A stretch of DNA of 64,000 nucleotides from Leucaena leucocephala (lineage: Eukaryota; Streptophyta; Magnoliopsida; Fabales; Fabaceae): positions 15,826,501 through 15,890,500 of the forward strand of contig CM073557.1 in assembly GCA_037074615.1 (NCBI GenBank), given 5' to 3'. How positions within the stretch are numbered: the stretch's first letter is position 1; each line of letters begins with the position of its first letter. Shown one piece after another: positions 9,895 to 22,846 of this stretch. A program made the translations under genes and the position numbers. Under the pieces are notes generated by a model. It was not told the DNA's origin. It searched no databases and was given only the letters and a program-made list of their open reading frames with translations.

Positions 9895-11360
9895 AACCCA
9901 TTTTCCTACAGCAGCGTTTGTGGAGAAAATAGTTTCTGCAAATATGAACCTTATATTGGTCGAACATGCTTATGTCTTCCTGGTTATAGGTTCAAGGATG
10001 AAAGCGACTCATCACTTGGGTGTGAACGAGAGTTCAATTTGTCTTGCAATCCAGAAGATTCTGACTTTCTGTATATACCAAATGGCGATTTCTATGGGTA
10101 TGACCAAGGAACTTACCTTAACGTTACATTTGATGAATGTAAGAGGGAATGTTTGACGTTATGAAACTGCAACGGTTTTCAATATATACATGACGGTGCC
10201 CAGTTTTTATGTTACTTAAAGATCCTTTTGGTCAACGTAATCTTTCTCCCGCATTTCAAGGTGGTTTTCACTTGAGAGTCCCTACTAATTCTAGCTCATT
10301 CACTCTTCAAGAACCCAATACCATGTGTGAACTTGTTAAGTCTGTAAAGCTTGAGAGAATCTATGTCTCCAAACAAGTGTTCTAGTGAAGGTGTTATTGT
10401 GGCTAGTATTAGCAATTGGAGGTTTTGAACTTGCATGCATCTTCCTCTTTTGGTGTTTAACATGGAAAAAGCCGAGTAAGCAGCAGAATTATGATCATTT
10501 TACTGGACCTGGGTTTAGAAAATATAGCTACTCTGAGTTGAAATAAGCAATAAGAGGTTTCAGTGAATTGGAAGGGGTGCTGGAGGAATTGTATACCAGG
10601 GAACACTAAAAGATGGGCGAGTTGCTGCAATCAAGAGACTGAACGAAGCAAACCAAATAGAAAGTGAGTTTCTTGCAGAAGTCAACTTAATCGGAACGCT
10701 GAACCACATGAACTTGATTGACATGTGGGGTATTGTGCAGAAGGGAAGTACAGAATGTTGGTTTATGAGTACATGGAAAACGGTTCTTTAGCAGAAAATC
10801 TTGAATCCAGCAAGTCACTTGATTGGAGAAAGAGGTATGAAATCGCTCTTGGAACAGCAAGAGGACTTGCATATCTTCAGAAGAATGCTTGGAATGGGTT
10901 CTACATTGTGATATAAAACCTCAAAACATACTTTTGGATTGTCGAAACTGCAGAACAGAAACGACGTCAACAATCCAAGTTTCTCAACGATCAGAGGAAA
11001 AAGAGGATATATGGCACCAGAATGGGTTTTCAATCTACCAATAACTTCCAAGGTTGATGTTTACAGTTATGTAGTGTTGGAGATGATAACAGGAAAAAGC
11101 TTGAGGGTTGAAGGACCAGATCAATCACATCAGGGTAGGCTAGTCACGTGGGTGAGGGAGAAGAAGAACAAAGGAGAAGGAAAGGCATCATAGGTGGAAC
11201 AGATTGTGGATCCAACGGTTGAGGGAAGCTTTGAGATGAAGACGATGGAGGTTTTGATTACAGTGTGTTGTGGAGGACAAGGGTGCGAGACCTTCAATGA
11301 GTCGCATATTGGAGATACTTCAAAGTCATGATATTGAGTATTGATTTTCAGTACGAGGGG
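9895..11360 (+). pseudogene. ZmPK1-like G-type lectin receptor kinase, 5'-truncated
   Basis: Homology starts in the cysteine-rich EGF-like part (VCGENSFCKYEP, CLCLPGYRFKDESD), then PAN-like (NGDFYGYDQGTY, DECKRECLTL followed by TGA). A membrane helix (VLLWLVLAIGGFELACIFLF, about 10390-10460) and a Ser/Thr kinase domain follow: glycine loop GAGGIVYQG about 10580, AAIKR about 10625, GYCAEG at 10725, catalytic loop HCDIKPQN in a shifted frame, YMAPEW about 11010, ending near 11360. The B-lectin and S-locus domains are missing. Several frameshifts and stops are present. Between NILLD and SKLQN about 11 codons including DFG are deleted, so the kinase would be inactive even if translated. It is a close relative (about 90% by eye in the kinase) of the pseudogene at 13003-15024. 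Confidence 0.85.
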
Positions 11361-13002
11361 TATGTACATAATCTTTTTTGTTTTTTTAATTAAATTCTAT
11401 TTTAATTTTTAGGTTGCTGTTTTGTTTTGTTTTGTTTTTTCTGTGTTCTCTTTCATTCTTTCTTGGTCCGATAATAAGCGGATATCTGATTTCAGTGAGA
11501 GACATGGACCAGACAAGCATAGGGGTAAAGTGACATTTCATGGCATAATGCAGGGGAAAGTGGCTTTTTTGCAAATGGGGTTGTTGGCTTGTACCTATCA
11601 CGTGCATGGGACTACGGTAAAACTTTTTTTTTTTTTAAATATATTATAAAAAATTAAACTTAAATAGTCCAAATATTGATATTATGATTAATAAAAGGAA
11701 GAGTAGTGGAAAGGAGGGAAAAGATCCTGCTACAAAATTTTAAACATAGTAAACGGTTATAGAAAAGTACAGACACAAGTAACTTGATTAGATTATACCT
11801 AAACTTATATTTGACGATTATAATGCAATCAAGCAATTATATATGTCAAATGGTTAGTAGTTAGATGTGATAATTGTTATATATTGTATTTATATTTGAA
11901 TCTAAAAAAAATAAAAATATAAGTTGACGATTTTTCATATACCCTAAACCCTAGGTAAATTGTAGCTCGTTTTTTGTTCTTCCTTTCTTTTATGTCAAAA
12001 ATTTATTTTCTTTTTATCTTGTTTTCCATAATTATTTTTTTCTTTTTAAATAACTATTTAATAACATTTCAAAACTTGTATTTAAAATCAAAATTCTGTC
12101 CATTACATTTGTACTCGGACAAGCCTCAAGGGCCGTTAAATGAATGTAAAACGTGGATCAGTTTGATTTCTATGATAATAAAAGGTTATTCTTATTTCCT
12201 TTTTTAAATTGATATGTCAATGCACGTTTGTATAATTGTCGCTTTTTGTTTTTCTTTTATTTTATGCCAAAAAATTCTCTCTGTTTTTTCTCTCTCCATT
12301 TTTTTCTTGTTTCGAGTAGCCATTTTTGTTACTTTTAAATAACTATTTAATAACATTTCAAAAATTGTACATAAAATCAAAATTCTTTTTATAATATTAT
12401 GGCTGAATTTTATATTTAGTCCTCTAACTATAAAAAATTTTTTATTTTAATCTCTTAATTTAATAAAATATTTTTAGTTCTCTAACTCTAATAATGTTAG
12501 TTTCGTATTAACAAAACATGTTGATCTTCAATAGATTAAATTCAATTTTTTAAAATAATAATGATTTGCACAAAAAATCACTTGAGACTAACAATTTTGG
12601 GGTTATTGAATTGGAAAAAAAAAATACTTAATAAAATTAAGGATGAAAACTTTATCTAAAGTTGGAAGATGAAAAGAGTACCTTGGGCTAATATTATTGA
12701 ATAATATATTATTATTAGCTATGCATCTGCCCATCCCCTCTAGCTGTGCACTTTTTCTCTCATTTTCCTTTCCTTTCTTTCTCTACTTCACTCATGTGCA
12801 CTGATAAGAGTCAAAACCATAGTTTTCTTAAAAAATACTGAAACCTTCTTATAAACGCCAAAATCAATTATAAACCTAAATCTATAGTTATCTCCTAATG
12901 CCAAAATCATTTATGAACTTAAAATCATAGTTATCTAATAACCATAATTTTGGATATAGAATTACGTAAGAGAGTCAATATCATGATTTTAAAGCTTCTC
13001 CA
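11361..13002. other. AT-rich spacer between the receptor kinase pseudogenes
   Basis: No gene. It holds a diverged direct duplication: 11968-12100 and 12236-12385 share TTTTTGTT-TTC-TTT-TTTTATG-CAAAAA and the block TTTTAAATAACTATTTAATA followed by ACATTTCAAAA. Together with the flanking convergent pseudogenes it would be the loop of a large inverted repeat. Confidence 0.5.
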
Positions 13003-15024
13003 CTACGCGACACATTGTAGGCCTTGCGTCCCTGCTTCCATATCACACTGCAATGCTACTGTAACCAAAACCTCCATTGTCTTCTTGTCAAAGCTTCCCT
13101 CAACCGTTGGATCCACAATTTGTTCCACCCATGATGATGATAACTTGTGGTCTTTTTTGTTCTTCTTGTCATTCACTAATGTCAATGCAGAACCCACTCC
13201 AAGCATTCTTCATGAAGATATGCGAGTCCTTTGGCTGTTCCCAAAGCGATTTCGTACCTCTTTCTCCAATCAAGTGACTTCTTGTTGGATTCAATCTTTT
13301 CTGCTAAAGAACCATTTTCCATGTACTCATACACTAACATTCCATGATTTCCTTCTGCACAATACCCCCACATTCTAATCAAGTTCATGTGGTTAAGCCT
13401 TCCTATTAAGTTGACTTCAGCAAGAAACTGAGTTTCTATTTGGTTTGCTTCGTTGAGTCTCTTGATTGCAGCAATCCGCCCATCTTTAAGCATACCCTTG
13501 TATACGATTCCTCCAGCACCCCTTCCAATCTCTTCTCTGAAACCTCTTGTTGCTTCTTTCAATCCAGAGTAGCTATATTTTCTAAACCCAGTTTCAGTAA
13601 GAAACTCATAACTATGCTTCTTGCTAGTTTTTTCCCGTGTCAAACGCCAAACAAGGAAGATGAAAACAACTTCAAAGCTTCCAATTGCTAACGTTAACCA
13701 TAGTAGCACCTTTAACAAAACACTACTACCTTGGCTCCTAACTTTTTCAGATTTAACATTTTCACACTTGGTGTTGGGTAATTCGTGAGAGAATTCAAAT
13801 GAACTGGACTTGGGAACTTTCAAGTAAAAAGTCTGTACTAAAAGCAGAAGGAAGGTTTCCGTTGACCTAAACGTACTTTGGGTAACGTGTAAATTGGGAA
13901 CCATCAAAGATATATTGAAAACCTTTGCAGTTACAAAAGCTCAAACATAGATCTTTACATTGATCATAGGTAAAGTTTGGGAAAGTCCCAAGATCATAGC
14001 GAAAGAAATTTCCTTTGTGTATTTTCAAAAAGTGTGAATCTTCTGGCCTGTTACAAGGCAAATGGAATTTAGGTTGGCACCCAATAGACCAATCGGTTTC
14101 ATCTTTAAATCTATAACCAGGAAGACATACACATTTTCGACCAGAATAAGCAAGATATGTGCAAAAACTGTTCTCTCCACAGACACCATGAATACTACAA
14201 CCTGCGGAAAAAGCTTCCCATGAAACATATCATTGATCTTCCCATGTTCTTCGACTGTAAACTTTCATATTACCATCACTATCAAGTGTCAATCTTCTTT
14301 GAAGCACAGCGCCATAATCTGATGTTCTGAAAGTAAAGTGATCAGTTGAAATGCAATCCCCAAATGAATCAAGAAACGCAAAGCGACTTGTGTAGTTGGT
14401 GGATCTTCTAACTTCGACACTGGGCCAGTGAAGAGGCCAATATGCACTTGAAAGATCAGGGCCTTCGTAGACAAGGCAAAGAAAAGTATCATTGTCAAAG
14501 AAGAACTTATAAAAACCAGAGGAGGGTTTAGGCTGACTTTTGGCGGATACAAGTGTGGCATGTTTGGTGAGCTTCTGTCCAGGGACAAGTGTGTCTGTAG
14601 GAAAATCAAAACTTTGCCACAAACATGATCAGGGGGGTTCGAGAAGAACCAGGTTACCATCATCTATCAGAATCAATTCTGCAGGTTTCTCTGACCTTGT
14701 GTTCCTGGCCCAAATATCGACCTGACCTGCATCGTTTAACACCAGATTTCCGTTGCTGAGAAGGGTAAACGTTGAGCCTTTTCCGTTCACCAATGTTTCG
14801 CGATTCGCCGTTCAAATAACAGTCAAGTTTTGGCCTTGAGGTTCGGTGAACCAGGTTGCAAAGGCAAATGCATTTTCCCCAACGTTATAGAAACCAGCTG
14901 TGACACTGCCGTTTCTTGATTTGATAGCGTTTTCTGGGTTCTCCAATGACAAAGAGATAGTATTAATCAAAGGCAAGTCCAAGATGACGAGGATTATCAA
15001 CATGGAAGAACTGAGAAACGCCAT
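13003..15024 (-). pseudogene. ZmPK1-like G-type lectin receptor kinase, nearly full span
   Basis: The start is the ATG at 15024 in an ACCATGG context, followed by a signal peptide (MAFLSSSMLIILVILDLPL). Order: B-lectin (GSVTAGFYNVGENAFAFATW, 14940-14600; then WQSFDFPTDTLVPGQKL), S-locus domain (14500-14230), EGF-like/PAN (GENSFC, CVCLPGYRFKDE, 14180-13880), membrane helix (VLLWLTLAIGSFEVVFIFLV, about 13715-13650) and kinase (GRGAGGIVYKG, IAAIKR, 13560-13182). TGA replaces tryptophan twice (V-W-M-A-N-R at about 14815; D-Q-W-Y-V-S-W at about 14229), and one base is lost near 14623. After CLEWVLH about 300 bp are deleted, removing the catalytic loop, DFG and APE; the frame then resumes at VNDKKNK and WVEQIVDPTVEGSF. 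Dead receptor kinase; the family is membrane-bound with an extracellular lectin domain, ligand unknown. Confidence 0.88.
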
Positions 15025-15755
15025 GGTAGATAGAGACCTATCCTGAACTGTGCAGAATTTTCAAGTAAATATAAACAGATTTTCATGTGAATGCAAAAAA
15101 CGCGAAGACGACGTGTGTGGATCAATGACATAATTTTTGGTCTTCTTGTCTGTTTATTTTTTCATTGACTTGAGACATGTTTGTCTGGATGCATTGGTCT
15201 TTGTTTCACATTCGTCATTCTCCTTTTCTCTCCGTTAATCTTGTCATTCTCTTCTGTTTTGGGATGCCACTTTGACCGCGACGTGGAGTAACTGATGAAA
15301 GGCTTAAATATCAAGATGTATGAACTTCCCAATTGACTAATTATAAGAGTCAAAAATATTATTTTCTTAAAATATATCCAAACATCTTTATATATATATA
15401 TATATATATCAAAATCAATTATAAACTCACACTAGGACTTGGAATAACATAATAAAACGTGGTTCTTTATTGCTATGTGTTGTGGAATGAAAAGTATTCT
15501 TAGTATACTCAATTTTAGGCTAAAAAACATCAAACCTTCAGATTTTGGATTAGTTACATATCATCTCTAAAATCTTTCAAAATTTAAATTAAAAATCTTA
15601 ATATTTTATATTTTGACTATCAATTTTTTGCCATTATTATTACTATTAAAATTAACGATTTTTATTATATCATAATTTTTATATTTTTTAATGATATGTC
15701 ATGTCATTATATGTTTATCATGTTTATGGACACTTTATTTAGGATTTTGATAATT
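15025..15755. other. Upstream region of the receptor kinase pseudogene
   Basis: On the minus strand TTTATATTTA lies about 50 bases before the ATG at 15024 and could be its TATA box. An (AT)n microsatellite runs about 15389-15410. Otherwise no feature is seen. Confidence 0.4.
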
Positions 15756-15860
15756 TCATGTGCAAATATGATTGTGAGTGTTATATGGCCTCTTTTTGGG
15801 AATATTCTAATGATGAAAATTTCCAAAGAGCAATCAAAAAGGAGAAAAAGAAGAAGAAGA
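15756..15860 (+). pseudogene. Left part of an unidentified reading frame split by a copia insertion
   Basis: The frame reads KYDCECYMASFWEYSNDENF and then a Lys/Glu run, up to the target duplication GAAGA. It continues after the copia element at 24619. Two closely set cysteines (C-E-C) begin the recognisable part; an upstream stop (FI-stop-DFDNF) lies near 15742. See the right part for discussion. Confidence 0.4.
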
Positions 15861-17635
15861 TGTAAGGAATTGGAAGACACGCAGCAGAAATTAACTTAAA
15901 AAATTTTCTATTCCCTGCCAGGATCTACCGTATGTGTTTAAGTCAAGTGGAAAGAATTATTACCCTCAGTATTCAGTCACGACTTTCTCAGCTTCTGGTT
16001 GCGACGTCCACAGCTTCTCACCGCCGCTCGTGATCTCTTTTCGATCGCAAGAAGTCGACGACTCAGGTCGACTTCCTCTACTGGTATCCACACGAACAAC
16101 ATTCCAACCACGAACGACATGCTAGCGCCTCCTGTCCCTCCAGGGCTTACTCAAGAATTCGTCCTCTCCGTCTCTATTTCAGCATTTTCTTATCTGCAAA
16201 CCTTTTGTGGATTCCCGTTCACAATTTTTTTCTCTGTCACAACCGTAACTCCTAAATATCATATATATAGGATGCTATGCGTATTACCACAGACTTGGAT
16301 TTTTTGAATTAATCTTATATTAATTCTGAAATTAATACAATATCATATATTGTACAATTTGATAAGAAACTAAAAAATAAATAGTATTTGTATTAAATCC
16401 GTCCCACAGATTTAATTCGCCCATTTATTTAATTTAAAATAAAGATAAGACAGAATTACATTTGATTTATTTTCATAAATCAAATTTGAGATATCATATC
16501 AATTTGAATTTCAAATTCAAACGTGATAGAGATTTAATTTTATCCTTATAAATTAAATCTTATAAATATCTCTATATGAAATATCATATCAATTTGAATT
16601 TCAAATTCAAACGTGATACAGATTTAATTTATCCTTATAAATTAAATCTTGTAAATATCTCTTATATAATATATATATATATATATACGAATTTATATAT
16701 ATACAAATATAAATATAAATAAATATATACATCCACCCTGGATCATTCATTGAATTTGGACATGTCTTAGATTCAATGAATCTAGACATCATAGCTCGTG
16801 TTGGGCTATTTTGTGTACGACCTTGTAGGCCCATATGAAGTTGGCAGTGGGCCATTTACTATACTGACTCACAAGTCGCAAGCGGTCTCTAGCAAGGCAT
16901 CACGACTACCCAAATCATATGAGGATCGATGAATGATGTAACCTTTTATACAACCATATCATGTCCCTTTTATCACACGATATTTTGGTCATGGATGAGG
17001 CATGGAGAATGTCATCCTCCTATTCCTGACCGTTACTTTCTCGATCCCTGAGTAGTTTGACTATAGAAATGGAACTACCTTTCCATTACAGTATGGCCAT
17101 ACATTTCTCAGACTCACTCATCGAGGGGCCCGGTAATATCTCTCTACGAATGTGAGGAACAAATTCCATCTTGACCATTCACATTCCTCCGCACGGAAAA
17201 CCACTAAGCCCGAACATAGTCTTTATGATCACTCGGTCAAAAGTGACTTTTGACTAGGTCAAAGCTGAGCGTTTGTCATGTAGGAATCTATGATGATCTC
17301 AGGTCAAAGGGTATAGTGACATGGTTTGTATATGAGAGAAGCTTATGACTTAACCCATGTAGCTCTCTCAGAGCAGGTCGGTCCAACACCTTATACTCTT
17401 ACATGTGCCTATGACTTTGATTTATATCTCTATACATCTTTAAAGTCATACTGGTCTTATTTTATCTATTCTCCTGCATAGATGATTGACCAGGGACATT
17501 TAGGATCAGATCATGAGTTATCCAAGGATGGTCATCACAGTAAACATGTAAATAATATGATAACACAATTAATAAATTCATAAATCAACAATGTTCATAA
17601 GACAATGATTGGCCCCTAGATCACAATTTCCAATA
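15861..17635 (-). repeat. 3' LTR of the old family A element
   Basis: 1775 bp. The plus strand opens TGTAAGGAATTGGAAG and closes TTTCCAATA. It has two units of the family's 91-bp hairpin repeat (about 16485-16660), then an (AT)n tract (16669-16687). An octamer pair GTCACGAC (15976) and GTTGCGAC (15998), 22 bp apart, lies near the U5 end. Confidence 0.93.
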
Positions 17636-17649
17636 ACCTCCCACTTGCA

Positions 17650-20600
17650 CTAGGTACAATCATTAATTTGATGAATTTCCATTGACCTAACATGACGCTC
17701 ATGCTTTGCCTGCAGAAGCGGCTTTGTTAAAGGATCAGCAATATTATCTTCTCCTGCTACTTTGCATATTTTTATATCACCTCTATCATTGATTTCTCTG
17801 ATGAGATAAAATCGCCTGAGTATATGCTTAGTCCTTTGATGTGACCTAGGCTCTTTGGCCTGTGCAATGACACCGCTATTGTCATAGAGCAAAGTTATTG
17901 GATCTGAGATGGTAGGTATCACCCCTAGTTATGTGATGAACTTCCTGATCTAAACAGCTTCCTTAGCTGCATCAAATACTGCTATATACTCAGCTTCCAT
18001 TGCAGAATCTGCTACAGTGCCTTGCTTAGAGCTCTTCCAACTTACTGCTCCATTATTAAGGAGGAATAAATATCCAGACTACAATTTTTGGTCGTCCTGG
18101 TCAATTTGGAAACTCACATCTGTGTAACCAGTTACACAGAGTTCGTCATCCAATCCACCATAGACCAAAAATAAGTCCTTAGTCTTTCTTAAGTACTTAA
18201 GGATATTCTTGATAGTAATCTAATGGCCCTCACCAGGGTCCTGTTGATATCTGCTAGTCATACTTAAGGCAAACGAGACATCCGGTTGAGTACATAATAT
18301 GGCGTACATGATAAATCCTATGGCCAAGGCATATGGAACTTTACTCATGCGACCTCATTGATCAGATGTACTAGGACACAGATCTTTACTGAGGTGAATA
18401 CCATGAGACATGGGTATGAAACCCCTCTTTGATTCGTGTATACTGAACCTATGCAGTATTTTGTCTATGTATGTACTCTAACTGAGTCCTAGAAGTCTTT
18501 TAGATCTATCTCTATAGATCCTGATTCCTAGGATATAGGTGGTTTCACCCAAGTCTTTCATCGAGAAAGACTTTCCTAACCAAGACTTGACAATCTGCAA
18601 GGTAGGAATGTCATTTTCAATAAGTAGGATGCCATCGACATAGAGTACTAAAAACACAACTGTGCTCCCACTAACCTTCTTGTACACACAAGGTTTATAA
18701 ATGTTTTGAAGAAATCCAAACTCTTTGACTACTTCATCAAAATGATGATTCCAACTCCGAGAGGCTTGCTTCAGTCCATAAATGGACCTTTGAAGCTTGC
18801 ACACTTTACCAGAGTCCTCAGAACGCACAAACCCTTCAGGTTGTGTCATGTACACATCCTCAAGGAGCTTTCCATTAAGGAAGGCTGTCTTGACGTCCAT
18901 CTACCATATTTCATAGTCATAATATGCTACTATGGCAAAGAGGATTCTGATTGATTTGGCCATTACAACTGGGGAAAAGGTCTCATTATAGTCCACACCA
19001 TGAGTTTGAGTAAATCCTTTTGCAACCAGTCGTGCCTTAAAGACATTTACATTGCCATCCATGTCAGTTTTCTCCTTAAAAACCCACTTGCAGCCGATAG
19101 TTTTTACACCTTCAGGCGAGTCGACTAAGGTTCAAACCTTATTGTCGTACATGGATTGCATCTCAGACTTCATGGCATTAAGCCATTTTTCAGAGTTTGG
19201 TCCCACTATAGCTTCTCGATAGGTAGTCGGCTCATTATGCTCAATGAGCAACACATTACGACTATTAGAAATCAGAAATCCATATCTCTGAGGCTGAAGT
19301 CGTGTCCTATTAGATTTCCGTGGACCTTGCGTGACTTGAGGAGTCTCAACAACTTGTTGTGAGTCTTCTTTATTTTCCATCTGCAGTTTTGTGGTGTCTT
19401 GTGGCTCTCAAACTTCTTCGAGATGTACCTTTCTCCCACTGGTTCTTTTAGAGATAAATTCTCATTCGAGAAAGATACCATTTCTGACAACAAACACTTT
19501 GTTATCAGTAGAGTTGTAGATATAGTATCCCTTGGTTTCCTTAGGATATCCCATAAAAAGGTACTTTGAGGATTTGGGCGCTAATTTTTCTGAGTCTTGT
19601 TGCTTAACATAGACCTCACATCCCTAAATCTTGAGGAAAGACAAACTAGGTGTCCTCCCTGTCCATATCTCATATGGAGTCTTTTCAATTGTCTTAGATG
19701 GAACACAATTGAGTGTGAACACAGCTGTCTCTAGGGCATGGCCCCAAAAGGAGGGTGGAAGATCTGTTTGACTCATTATAGATCATACCATATCTAATAG
19801 TGTTCGATTCCTCCGTTCAGAAACGCCATTCCATTATGGTGTCCCTGGAGGAGTCAATTGTGAGACTATCCCACAACTCCTAAGATGATCAATGAACTGT
19901 TGGCTCAAATATTCACCACCCTGATTAGATCGAAGGGCTTTAATTATTTTGGCAAGCTGGTTTTGTACTTCATTTTGAAATATTTTGAACATTTCAAAAG
20001 ATTTAGATTTATACTTTATCAGATAGATGTACCCATATATGCTAAAATCATCTATGAATGTTATGAAGTACGAATAACCTCCTCTAGCATTTGTGTTCAT
20101 CGGTCCACACACATCTATATGTGTGAGGCCTAATAAATCAGTGGCCCTCTCACTGTGCCCAGTGAAAGGTGACTTTGTCAGCTTTCCTAACAAGCAAGAC
20201 TCGCAAGTATCATGATTCAAAATTAAATGAGCTAATAAATCCATCTTGATAGAGTTTGGAAATGTGTTTCTCATTTATGTGGCCCATACGATAGTGCCAG
20301 AGGTATGTCAGATTCAAATCGTTTGGTTTAACCCTTTTAGCGGTTATGTTATAGATATTTCCATGATTGGGTTGTTCCAAATTTAATATGTAATGATCAA
20401 TATGCAAATCACCATGAGCATAGAAAACATCATTACGATAAATAGAACATCTACTATTCCCAGCAATAGAAGTGAAACCTTCCTTATCCAAATAAGAAAG
20501 TGAAACTATGTTACTACTTAAAGTAGGAACATAATAGCAATTGTTCAAAACTAACAAAAGCCCAGTGGGCAGAAATAATTCATAAGTGCCTACAGCTAAC

Positions 20601-21632
20601 GCAGCAACCCTTGCTATGTTTCTAACTCGTAGGTCAACTTCACCCTTTTTCAGCTTCCTACTGTCCTTTAGTCCCTACACATTTGTACAAATATGAGAAC
20701 CACATATAGTATCTAATACCTATGTGATGGAAGTAGAAAGATGAATGTCTATAACATAAATACCTGAAGTGATAGCCCCGCTATCCTTCTTGTTCTTTTT
20801 CAGATCTTCGAGGTAGAGTTTGCAATTCCTCTTCCAATGACCAGGTTCATTGCAGAAGAAGTAGACTCCTTCCTTCGGAGGCTTTGCCTTCTTTGGTTCA
20901 GGCTTGGTTTCGGGCTTGCCTGACTCTTTGGTCTTACCTGATGAGCCATGACCCTTTCCCTTGCCTTTGCCTTTCTTTTTCATACCCTTTCCTTTCTGAA
21001 CCATCAAAACAATACAAGGCTTCTTCTTAAGACTCAGCTCAGCAGTTTTAAGCATCCCATGCAGTTCAGAAATAGATTTCTCCATGTTGTTCATGTTGTA
21101 GTTCATGACAAACTGGTCATAACTTTCCAGGAGTGAGTTCAAGACCAAATCCGTAGCTAACTCCTAGCTCATGGGGAAATCCAAGCCTCTCAAGGCGATC
21201 AATGTACCCTTTCATCTTTAAGACATGAGTACTGACTGATGCACCTTCAGCCATCTTGCAGGAATGTAAGGCCTTAGTGGTCTCATACCTCTCTTGCCTT
21301 GCCTGTTGCTGGAACATTTCCTTGAGATGCACAATCATCTCATAAGCCTCCATGTGTTCTAGATCTCTTTGGACCTCCGGAACCATGGTGGCTAGCATTA
21401 AGCATCCCACATCGATAGAGTCTTCCTTATGCTTCGTGTAAGCATCTCTTTGAGCTCTAGGAGCATTGGCTGCTGGCTCCTCAGGAATGGATTGATCTAG
21501 GACATGTGCCTTTTTTTCCTACTTGAGAACAATTCTCAAGTTTCTAAACCAGTCAAGAAAGCTTGTCCCATTGAGTTTGACCTTCTAAAGGATAGATCGC
21601 AGCGATAATGTAGCAGTATGACTAGTCGTCAT
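17650..21632 (-). pseudogene. Copia gag-pol polyprotein, degenerate copy of family A
   Basis: From ATG 21632 to the stop after NDCT at 17650 the span (3983 bp) nearly equals the intact 3984-bp gene at 57532-61515, and the domain order is the same: gag, CCHC knuckle (about 20865-20825), protease, integrase, reverse transcriptase, RNase H. It is broken by many stops and frameshifts. Key lesions: the W before the protease site is TAG and DTA has become DTI (about 20700-20720); the reverse transcriptase YVDD is YVDG (18629-18640). It cannot make functional enzymes. Several stops are single C-to-T or G-to-A changes compared with the intact copy. Confidence 0.93.
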
Positions 21633-22846
21633 GATTCTACAATTAAAATATGCAATTGAATTAGCAATCTCCCACTAAATAAACAACCCTCAATGCAATA
21701 GTTAGTGGGCTAAGATCCATATTTGGCTCAAACTTAAGTCTGCTTTGGCGGGACGCTTAAATTAAGTTATTTAGGTAGGTAACACCTTTACCAATTACAT
21801 TAAATGTAACTCTTAGATGTTCATGGGATTCTATCATCATATGATCTGGCATGTTTTTAATCCCATCTAATGCCTTGAGACCCAAAACCATTTTGTTAAT
21901 CTCAATTAAGTCAAACAATAATAAACATGTGAGAGTAGCACCATTACTCTTGGTTATCTCCCCAAGATAACTCAAATGCACCCATTTTGGTGGAGTCCAC
22001 AATTGAGCGATTGAGGTTTTGACAAGTGCTCATAAATTGACGGCATTATGACTTAAGATTTCATTTAGAGGGATTAATTTAACTATCTGGTTTATAAGAA
22101 TGCATATTTTTCAGATTGTATCTTATACAAGTAATATGCATGTGCTGATATACTCATAAGATGCATAATTTAAATGTGATACAATATGGCTCACATATCC
22201 TAAGTCCACTCAAGCCAATGAGAGGAGCTCTCTAGTAAGAAAACGGAAATTACATATAGAAACCTCTTTTAACATTCGAGGGGAGTGAGATGAGAAGAGA
22301 AGGTACATTAAGAGTATATAGAGGAAGGCACAACATGCAGGCTATATTTAAAAATTACAACACTTGCAATCTAGAGCCATATTGTTCACCATACCCAAAC
22401 ATTCAAGAATCAATATTCAGATTTAATTGAAGGGCAATTAATGTTTCAAAACTAAAACATTCACAAAATAGTATATGTTACGGTTATGTTACGCTACGAA
22501 CAGGTAGTCACAACGGTCCCGCTAGCCAGTTAGTGGGCGGCGATCCTGCTGGCCGGTTAGCAAGCGGGGTCTGGGGCAGCGGCCCGAGAATTTTTTTTTC
22601 CATAAATAATTACTAATCTGAATTCATTTTTCTTAGACCCCATCAATATTAATTGATCAAATCAAAACGCATGCACCATCGATTTCAATTTCCTTTCAGA
22701 TTCCTTATATGTCATACATAAAATGGATTCCTTATATGTCACACATAAAACGCATGTTATCATATGATCGGCTACGACTAACACATATCATATGAATCAA
22801 CAATCAAGTCTAACTTAAACACAAAACAGTATGGCTCTGATATCAC
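21633..22846 (-). other. Leader of the old family A element, with primer site
   Basis: About 1.2 kb between gag and the 5' LTR. The primer site is the minus-strand TGATATCAGAGCC at about 22845-22833. At 22510-22580 are decayed versions of the twin hairpins seen at 56615-56661 (CCCACTAACTGGCTAGCGGG and a more damaged one). Confidence 0.8.
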
